Of a stretch of DNA of 64,000 nt, positions 55,766 through 64,000 are shown one piece after another (the stretch's first letter is position 1; each line of letters opens with the position of its first letter). The translations under genes were made by a program, and so were the position numbers. The stretch is from assembly GCA_003255025.1 (NCBI GenBank), contig QANY01013656.1, positions 908,816 to 972,815 of the forward strand, written 5' to 3'. The notes under the pieces are model-generated. The model did not search any database. It was given only the letters and a program-made list of their open reading frames with translations, and had not been told where the DNA came from. Origin of the DNA: Datisca glomerata. Its lineage: Eukaryota > Streptophyta > Magnoliopsida > Cucurbitales > Datiscaceae.

Positions 55766-56366
55766 CTACTCTCAGAATGAAATAAGGGCGTAAGTAAGTC
55801 TTTGGGAGCGAGCAATTCATAAGTCCCGCGTAAGTCCTTGGAGCGGGCAAGTCATAAGTCCTACTCTGTGAAGGAAATAAGGGCGTAAGTCATTGAAAAT
55901 GGTCAGTTCATTAGACCGGTTCTCTAAAGGAAAAAAGGGGCCAGAAGCTAATAACAAATCCGTTTCAAAAGACAAAGCATCCGTTTCTCAAAAAAAAAGA
56001 CCAAAGCAAAGCGGAAGTCTATGAAAATGGATCATGAAAAAGCGAACGGGCTATTGGTCCCTTCTCCGGGAAAGACGAAGAAAGATCCAGTGCCAAAAAA
56101 TAGAGCCAATAAAAATCACTGTAAGTCCTATAAAAGACACTATAATTTAAATTTTTCTTCAAATCTTCGCGAACAAATTCTATAAGTTTTAGCTTAAATT
56201 ATTGCAAGTTCTTTTCGGAAGTGTTCAAAGAAAGTTGGGGTTCAACAAAAAATAAGTTTCATTGATAAAGGCAGAAGTCCTTGAGCTCTTAAAAAATAGA
56301 GAAAGGAAAAGAGCTTGAAATAAAACACAATATAGGAATGAAAAATGTAGGAAACATAAAAGATGC
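55766..56366. other. Spacer with short GGGCGTAAGTC-type direct repeats
   Basis: Between 55775 and 55900 the motifs GAAATAAGGGCGTAAGT, GAGCGGGCAAGTCATAAGTC and similar are repeated imperfectly. The rest is AT-rich. No gene. It may belong to the 3' non-coding part of the interrupted gypsy element. Confidence 0.4.
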
Positions 56367-56867
56367 TTAAGTTGCCACAATCTCCTCTTCAACAGCTTCG
56401 ATAGCAACGTTTCATGTGGCTCCAATAGGATCAAAAGCAGTCGTCTCAGCAATGGGCTCAGAAGCAGTAACTGTGATGTTTTCGGTAGAAGCATTCATCT
56501 TAGCCTGAGTAGAAGAGGTATCGACAAGCGGCATCTTGGTGGGAAGGTTTGTCGAGCCATCCTTAAAGCCTAAGCTAGAAATCATTTGTTCATCTTCGTC
56601 AAACAGAGCTTGAAATTCTTCACCTGTTGCATTTTCCTTCTACTCTGCTTGAGCTCGGGCTAGCTCAACCGCTGCCGAAGATTCCTCTGTGGTCTTCAAA
56701 GACTTATTGAGCTTCAGACGCTCCTCCGCCGTCGCAGCCACATCCTGAACCAGCTTCTCCACAATCCCCTGGAGCTCGGCTTCACTTTTCTTTAACCGTT
56801 CATTCCCGATCTTAAGGTGATTGAGGACACCATGGCATTGGGGGACTTCTTTTTTCATGTTGAACAT
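56367..56867 (-). pseudogene. Coiled-coil protein pseudogene, antisense downstream of the gypsy element
   Basis: The minus-strand frame from ATG 56867 reads MFNMKKEVPQCHGVLNHLKI, then GNERLKKSEAELQGIVEKLV, AATAEERLKLNKSLKTTEE and ELARAQAE. It meets a TAG at 56640, continues in the same frame (KENATGEEFQALFDEDEQMI), meets a TGA near 56418 and ends at TAA 56367-56369. Heptad-like Leu/Glu/Lys-rich sequence indicates a coiled coil followed by an acidic tail. The style resembles C-termini of retrotransposon-associated plant proteins, some of which lie antisense in Tat-type gypsy elements. Function unknown. Confidence 0.45.
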
Positions 56868-56869
56868 GG

Positions 56870-57660
56870 TGTGTTCGCATGAAAGATAATGCTCCTTAAG
56901 AGTAATATGGTGAACAATGGCATAAAGAAGAAAACATGTGAAAAAGGTAAGTATTATTCAACAGGTAAACAAAATGCAGAAATAAACAGTGAGGAGAATA
57001 AGTAAACACGAAGAAAAGAAGGTTACCAACGTGAACACCACGGACCCTTCATGCTTCATAGATCGAAGATAGTAGGCTTAGTGAGGAGAATAGGTAAACA
57101 CGAAGAAGAAGACGAGATGAAATGAATTCTCAAGTTCAATCGGGTGAAATATTTGTGAGCTAAATGAGGTTGTATGGTATTTTAACAAAACCGTTGAAGA
57201 AATTGGACGAAATGATGATTTTGAATTAAAAACATAAGCTCACAGCTATAAATGATGAAAATAAAAGTTAAGGGTTAAAAATAAAAATAATCACAAAATT
57301 TGAGGGTATATTTTATAGTTTTGTCTAAATTTAAAGTTGAATAGAATATTGTCCAATGTGATTTTATATCCTAATATTTCTTTATCTCATACGTATGTGT
57401 TTATATATATATATATGTGTGATAAAATAAAAGACACTGTAAATAAGGATGGAGCCGGTGACTTTCCTGTACTCGAATCATAGGTCCGCTCCTAAATGTA
57501 TAGATAATGTCCAATACCACAAAATACTTGGTTAACAAAACATGCACTCTTTCGGTTTCAAAGAGAACATTAAAACATGAACGATATATCGACCCAAATC
57601 ACGATCTCATGCAGCCCATAGCCTAAAATGGACTAGCCTTGCCCCCACAAACATAATCAG
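56870..57660. other. Spacer upstream of the ATL-type gene
   Basis: No gene seen. 57010-57110 repeats GTGAGGAGAATARGTAAACA twice (56990 and 57077). A (TA)n stretch is at 57401-57418. The promoter of the downstream gene must lie here or close by; I could not pick a convincing TATA box. Confidence 0.4.
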
Positions 57661-57697
57661 TTATTTCTGTATGCCTCTTCTCTCTCACAAGCAAACC

Positions 57698-60600
57698 ATG
57701 GCTACCTCCACAATCTCACTCTTCTACTCTTTCTTAATCTTTCTTCTTCTTCACACAACCGCAAGCTCGAGTATCTGCAGCAGAAACTCCTTCTGCAGCA
57801 GAGGCGGACCACCGGTCCGATTCCCTTTTCGGCTGAAAAATTACTTTCAGTTTCAAGACCCTCGGTGTGGCTACGACCCAGATTTCGAACTCTACTGCAA
57901 CAATCGGAGCCAAACGATTCTCACTCTCCCTCTCTCAGGAGACTTCGTCGTCACCAGCATCAATTACAATTCTCTTAAGCTATCGATTAACGATCCCGAC
58001 AACTGCCTCCCGCGGCGGTTCCTTCAAAACTTCGATCTACTCGACTCGCCCTTCCGCGTGGCTAAGTTTGAGAACTACACCCTTCTCAATTGCTCGAACC
58101 CCGACTTGACGTCAGATATTCCGTACTTCATCCGAGTCCCCTGTCTCAGTAGCGGAAACTACACGGTCATGGCAATGACAACGATCATTTTCGAGGACTC
58201 GTTCCCGAATTGGTCGTGGTGCACGGTGATTTCGACGGCGTGGGTTCCGGTGACGTGGCGTCCGCCGATTGGGCTGGAGGGGAATGTTACATTGAGTTGG
58301 AGCGAGCCTGACTGCTCTGATTGCGAAAGGCGCGGTGGAGATTGTGGGTTCAAGAGCAATACGGGTCTTGTTATCGGGTGCTTTAATCTTCCAACTGGTG
58401 GTAAGTTTCAAATTCAGAATAGAATAACTTTCAGTTTCAATTATTACTTATTTTCTATACAATTTCAACAAATAATTCGAAATTCTTAAACAATGCATAA
58501 TAAAAACCAAGTCTTAATTTTCCAATTGAATCGGCGACGAATAGATTTCCGATTTCTGTCTTAGCGCTTCAGATTTTTCGCCCAGCTGGAATCTGGACAC
58601 AGAGGGACGAGGGAGAAACAGAGTAAATTCAAAGACAACGAAGAAAGTCAAAGAAATCAGTAGGATTGAGAATGAAAGGTGGGGCCACGAGTGGAATCAT
58701 TTAGTCTTTTAAAGAAAATTCTATGATGCGGGCCCGCATCAAACGTTCAACTAATATGTGTTATGCGTGGAGTTCATTAAATAAGAAGTTCACTAAATAC
58801 GTTTTACAATTTATCAAATACATGTGAGGTTCATAAAAATTTTGACATTCAAAAAAAAAATCTTAGTATATGAGAATGATCCATCTTTTAGATGCAAATG
58901 ATATCAAGTGAAAAGGAAAAATAAAAACTAAAAAAATCTTAGGTGGCTAGTATTTTCCTCTAAGATGATGTCAGGTGTCCTAAATCATAATGGTCAAAAT
59001 TGATGGTGTCACTAGCCGAGTCAACAAAATTCTAATACATTAACTTTGGTGTCTAAAATTAAAATTACATGTAGTATCATGATTTTCAACATTATATAAG
59101 TTGATGGATATGTGATCTCATATCAAGTACATTGATATGATCATGGCGGTGTTGAGCTCCGCAATACTACATATAATTGCTCTTTATCTAGTACCACTTC
59201 TCATTCTTATTATGATAGATTGGATCCTTGAAACTTAATAGAAGTTTAAGACTAAAAGTCACTTGAGTCAACTCTCGAGCCAAGTTGATGAACATTAATA
59301 TTACAAATGCTCTAAAAAAGACTTGATTCTAGTCGATTGTTGCCATCAGACCAATGCCTAACATTTTGATGCCAATACGACAATTAGGATGATGAGATGT
59401 TGAACTATACCAAGCCCATGAAATTCAAGTATCAATGCAAGTTAATGATAAGAGGTCAAGATTCTTGTCAAGCGGGTCGAAGAGTTTTAGCTATCAAGAA
59501 GTCTGAAGAGATGACTTTCGAGCTAAACAATATTTTTAATTTTAAATTAATATTAAGATGATGAAAACTGATTGTGGAGGAAGGTGATCAAGTTTAAATT
59601 TGAAAGACTTATCAGCATCAATATAAGATCAACAAACTCTATTAGGACTCTATCTTTTCAGCTTATCTAAGGAGCTCAAGGCTAAGGAGAAATCAATTTT
59701 CACTCACCCAACAAATCACTTGCTACATTTTCTCTAGCCAATTCCAACAAATCACTTGAAATTACTTTAGTAGTTTATCCTATTTTTTCAATTCGAGATA
59801 TTTTTTCGATAGTTTATTTTTTATAACTTCAAGTTTTAGGCTTTTTTACCTCTTTACACAAGTTCAATTAGATCTCTCTAGTTCAATTCTTCATAATTTA
59901 TTCAATATTGGTGGTCGTATATTCATAGTTTTCCCTAGTTTTCATGAACCTTGAGAAAATTACGTTCCCCTACTTGCTTACAAAACGTTTAGTAGAAGTT
60001 AGATTTAGTTTATCAATTCTAGAATTCGACTTCATCATCCAAACTTGGCACGCTCGCGCATCCAATATCACTACAAAGTGATAAATTTTTTATTGTCATC
60101 AGTGATCTAAGTGTTATGCTCAGTCAAATTGACTGAGATTTCTAAGCCAGATACATGCGGCAATTACGAATTTATAAAAAAAAATTTATTACAAAATATT
60201 ATTTTTCAAAAGTACACTAATTAAAAGCATAGTTTTTAAAACTATAACAAGAGTTAAATTATAGCATATTGTATAGAAGAAAATTTGATCGTTTTAATTT
60301 TCTTTGACAATTAGAAATCTCGATGGCTCGCAGGTCTTCCAAGGACGGCTAAGTACGGTATCATCATGGGCGTGGGAGTACCAGGACTCCTATGCTTAAT
60401 GGGCTTAGGTTGCTACATCTGCGGCAAAGTCAGGACCTGCACCAGCCGTAACCACCACCGGAACACCGACGCCTCAAACTCAATAATGCCGGAGCCGATT
60501 TCTTTTGTTAAGGGCCTTGATGGGCCAACCATTGAATCCTATCCCAAGACTTTGCTGGGTGAGAGCCGACGACTGCCCAAGCCCAACGACAACACTTGCT

Positions 60601-60797
60601 CAATTTGTTTGTCTGAGTATCAGCCTAAAGAGACTCTTAGGACCATACCCGAATGTAATCACTATTTTCATGATACTTGCATTGATGAATGGCTCAGATT
60701 GAATGGGACTTGCCCGGTTTGTCGAAACTCACCGGATGACTCCTCTCGTACTATATCGTCTTCATCGACGTCGCTAGCGTCAATGCCTTCAACATAG
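57698..60797 (+). CDS. ATL-type RING-H2 E3 ubiquitin ligase with GUB_WAK ectodomain (two exons)
   Basis: Exons 57698-58400 and 60334-60797, GT-AG intron 58401-60333, giving 388 codons plus TAG. I chose ATG 57698 (ACCATGG context); an in-frame ATG at 57671 would add nine residues. Residues 1-25 form a hydrophobic signal peptide. A Cys-rich ectodomain follows, with [20 protein letters not shown] and [11 protein letters not shown] (GUB_WAK_bind type), then [13 protein letters not shown] (WAK-associated type). Residues about 242-265 are a membrane span. Then [12 protein letters not shown] (the ATL GLD motif) and the RING-H2 at C323, C326, C342, H344, H347, C350, C361 and C364. The set matches the ATL20-22 group: membrane E3 ligases passing ubiquitin from E2 to substrates. 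No lesions, unlike everything around it. The substrate cannot be told. Confidence 0.92.
58401..60333 (+). other. Intron of the ATL-type gene (1.93 kb)
   Basis: Donor G|GTAAGT at 58401, acceptor CTCGCAG|GTC at 60333. Joining restores one Gly codon split 1+2 and keeps frame from the ectodomain to the membrane segment. AT-rich, with no recognisable element; the reading frame of exon 1 runs on to a stop at 58489 if the intron is retained. Confidence 0.88.
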
Positions 60798-61139
60798 ATT
60801 GATGATACAGTTCGTGTTTTGTATATGGTACGTTATACAAGATTTTTCTGTGATTATACAAACATAGAGGGTGAATCTTTGAATCAAGAGTTTTGATAAA
60901 TTCTTTTGACAAATTATCTGTGGGTCATTAAATTGGCATCATACAATAGTTATGTATACATCGATAGCTGTATTTTATGCTGAAGTGTCCTCTAAACATC
61001 GATACATCTACCAAAATAATTATCAGCTACTCTAATAGTTAAGATGATTAATCATCAAATTTAAATTTTTTGATTAATTGCTATATATATGTTACGAAAA
61101 AAGGTGAACCGCTATTTACTATTTCTCAAGAATAGAAAT

Positions 61140-61318
61140 AAGGGTGTGCATAGTTGAGTTTAGTGGGTTAGTAGACTATTTTTGTAACGGAACCAAAATT
61201 CATTGGTTATCTAAGTAACCAAACTAAACTAAACCGACATGTGTATGAAAACCAAACCAAACTGAACTGAATTAATGGTTTCAGTTCGGTTTGTTGTAAT
61301 CATTTCAGTTATTTAGGA
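61140..61318. repeat. MITE-like fragment related to 17499-17938
   Basis: Starts AGGGTGTGCATAGTTGAG and has CCAAACTAAACTAAACCGAC and CAGTTCGGTTTGTTG inside in inverted relation. Ends are diffuse. Confidence 0.35.
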
Positions 61319-63053
61319 TTTTGATACCATACATACATACATACATTCATATAATTTAAAGTTATTCACATTTCAACGTGGGAGGATAAATGTGTAGTTT
61401 TTTTAATCAAAATTACATTACAAATTCTAAAGAGAATGAGAGAATATGATTTAAACTCACGACTTCTAGAGTACGGGTGTGTGAGTTTAATCAACTGCGT
61501 CAACTCAACTTGTCAAGATAAATGTGTAGTTAGAATTAAAAAAAATTACAAACATTGATGACTCAAGCTATTTCAAGAAAAATACTGAAAATTCAGAAGT
61601 TGAAAGAATAATGAATTTCTTTATACATGTATAAAAGCAGGGTTGTCAATAACTATCATTGATGACTCAAGCTATTTCAAGAAATGCATTACTTTCAATA
61701 ACGGAACGTTGCAGAAGCCGACTTTGTATGCAATCTGTCTTTAATCAAGACTAATAAACTATTATCTGGACATTGTTTGTAATCTTATTAAATAATAACA
61801 GAAGACATTTTCATTCAAAGTAATATGGTTGAATTTGAAAATATTTATCATGAAGCTGGATGCTGACTAATTGTGATCTTATCATAATTGGGTGTATTTT
61901 AGACCATTTTGGCAACGGAGCTTATCCCTGCAGGCTGCAAGACAGTAATATTATACCTCATCTTGATGTTAATGTTGAAAAGGATTGAATATTTAACAAC
62001 TACTAAAATTTTATACCTCTCTTTTTATGAATAACTTACTAGTATGTCACATAAAAAGAATATTACATATCGCGACATCTCTTTGACTCAATATTATCTT
62101 TTTTCGGGTTTGTTTTAATCAATTAAACTTTTGAGGTTAAAATGTAATCAAGAGCCAGGGTAGATATGTTTTCAATAGGTCCTAATTTTTTCTCAAAACC
62201 CCTTTTTATTTGGTATAACAAAATTTTATTTATTATAGTACATTTATAATATTAATTTTAACTATTGAAAATTATTTTTAGATAATTGAAAGTTAAATGG
62301 GTTAATAGTGTACAATTAAGTAGTCTGTTTCTTGCTTAACTATTTATATCTATGACTTTTATACAGTCTACTTAATGAAGATGATGAAGACTAAGAAAAA
62401 CGTTAGTCTTTCTAGAGTCTTAGAAAAATAATAAGTTTCTAAAATTATTAAAAATGATCGACTAAAATATCTTTAATCTATTTAAAATATGTCTCATTAT
62501 AATTTTTTTAAGATTAATCAATAAATTTTGAAAGTAAATCTATTAACCCAATCCGTAAAATTTAATAACATATATATCATTAATTCAAAATATGAGTTAA
62601 ATAAGGATATTGGCAACGAGATTACTAAATGAATTCAAATATTTATCTAGAAATTTCTAAACCACCGAAAATCATAGATTTACTTTGCAAATCAACCAAA
62701 AAATCGCCATTTGAGTAAATCAACTTATTGATCAACAACATTAATTAAATAATAGATTAAACAATAATCATCAATCAAAATTTGAAACAAGCATCCGGAC
62801 ACCCCGTAAAATAACAACTAATTAATATTAACGTGTGATTTTCTAATCGTTAGCGAATAATTGATGTGCTGCACTAACTAAATAATAGATTAATCAACAA
62901 TCGTCAATAAACAATCACTACCAAACAGAAAACGCATGATATATTAATCGTTGGTCAATTATTGTTACACCAATAACTGTCGTTATTGTCAATTAAACAA
63001 AAAAATGTAAAAAAAAAAAATAAATGTCATTTTCGGCGAAATTTAAGATACCA

Positions 63054-63198
63054 TTTCACATATAACGCAAAATATGACTAAAAGGATTATTAACAATTTA
63101 TTTCACATATAACGCAAAATATGACTAAAAAGGATTATTAACAATTTATTTCACATATAATGCAAAATATGACTAAAATGGATCATTAACAATTTATT
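63054..63198 (+). repeat. Three-copy tandem repeat of 47-48 bp
   Basis: Units start at 63054, 63101 and 63149 with TTTCACATATAACGCAAAAT and end AACAATTTAT; the third has two changes (AATGCAAAAT, GGATCATT). Confidence 0.85.
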
Positions 63199-64000
63199 GA
63201 TATTGATTGGTTATTCGTAAACTGAAAATATAACTTATAATAAATCAATGATATGTAGATTCTTCTTCAATAATTAAGCTGATATTTAGTAACACAGTCA
63301 AAAAGAAAAACTCCTAACAGTAATCAATTCTAAAACTAAAAAAGTGTATTTTTGTCAATTTCATTTTTTATTAATGGATGATGTGCCATTAAAAGTTGTA
63401 TATTGTTATAAATATAAAAAAATTGCTATATTCTAAATTGAGCTTTGAAACTTGACCATTTGGTATAATTTATTTAAGAAAAACCCAAAGCTTTCCCTTT
63501 TCTAAGGAAATAGTTAATTAACTTTAATACCTAATGAGGACCGAAGGGTGTTAATGGATAATTAAAAAAATATAAAAATGGTACATAAGCTTATCTAGTA
63601 AAATAGAATATCTAAAAATTTGTAGAATTGCTTATTTAAATTTATGTAAATTTACTTAGATTTTATTTACTTATGAATTTGCATAATCCAAAAAATATGA
63701 TTATTGTTTAAAAAATTGTTTATTTATTAAATACAATCACTTCACATTTCCTTAATATTTAATTATTATTTTTATTTACCTAGAGAATCAACATCTAAGT
63801 GGAAAGAGAGAGATATGCTATATATGTACTCTACTCACTATTTATTTTTAACTCTAAGTTTACTCCAATATTAAATTAATTTGTTTTCAATTACTTGGTG
63901 AAGAGAGATAGATATGCTATGTACCTCACTATTTATTTTTTAACCTAAATTTACCATCAATTAGGAGAGAAAATGAGAGGGAATAAATGAGATAGAGATT

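Larger units (their letters stand above)
60798..64000. other. AT-rich intergenic DNA with repeats; no gene seen
   Basis: Contains a GGTTCGGTT-type MITE-like fragment (61140-61318), a CATA microsatellite (about 61328-61347), a tandem repeat (63054-63198) and a diverged direct repeat of about 110 bases near 63800-63960 (GAGAGATATGCTATATATGT-like and GAGATAGATATGCTATGTAC-like starts). No coding sequence recognised. Confidence 0.6.

Noticed and set aside
58112..58411. Minus-strand 99-codon frame and an alternative plus frame at 57867
   Set aside because: They are shadows of exon 1 of the ATL-type gene, where GC-richer coding DNA leaves other frames open.

Overview
This window is AT-rich plant nuclear DNA, most likely from a eudicot. 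The evidence is three kinds: degraded Ty1/copia and Ty3/gypsy retrotransposons, an L1-type LINE and MITE-like elements nested in one another; an endogenous caulimovirid-type pararetrovirus array; and one apparently intact host gene with a GT-AG intron. I cannot name the species. I see no tRNA or rRNA gene and no CRISPR array.

Layout. 1-16.9 kb: a rearranged cluster of one endogenous pararetrovirus family (EPRV). There is a coat-region fragment (1-462, +), one deleted copy on the minus strand (463-2270), two tandem plus-strand copies (2329-9604 and 9605-16261), then an inverted leader pair and scrambled fragments to about 16.94 kb. Each unit starts at a tRNA-Met primer site. The domain order assembled from the copies is movement protein, serine-rich/coat region, zinc finger, aspartic protease, RT, RNase H remnant, an AlkB-like 2OG-Fe(II) dioxygenase domain, and a C-terminal domain of unknown function. 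All copies are broken. 17-18.2 kb: AT-rich spacer with one MITE-like repeat. 18.2-35.7 kb: an L1-type LINE split by a 12.35-kb copia element (18980-31334, target duplication TAAGG). That element itself carries a MITE-like insert, a tandem duplication in its 3' LTR and a MULE-type MITE. 35.7-41.1 kb: AT-rich DNA with repeats and an inverted LTR fragment of the same copia family. 41.1-45.3 kb: a more GC-rich block with a TATA box, an array of about 80-bp tandem repeats and a broken, poorly identified reading region, probably a non-autonomous LTR element. 46.3-57.0 kb: a Ty3/gypsy element whose integrase is interrupted by a second copia copy (about 51009-55765), followed by an antisense coiled-coil pseudogene. 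57.7-60.8 kb: an intact two-exon ATL-type RING-H2 ubiquitin ligase gene. 60.8-64 kb: AT-rich DNA with short tandem repeats.

The main novelty candidate is the AlkB-like domain, seen independently in both long EPRV copies downstream of RT/RNase H. Viral AlkB domains are known from positive-strand RNA plant viruses such as Betaflexiviridae. I cannot confirm from memory whether one has been reported in a reverse-transcribing plant virus lineage. The only gene likely to function for the host is the ATL-type ligase; everything else reads as dead or mobile DNA. Domain calls are by eye from translations; no search was run.
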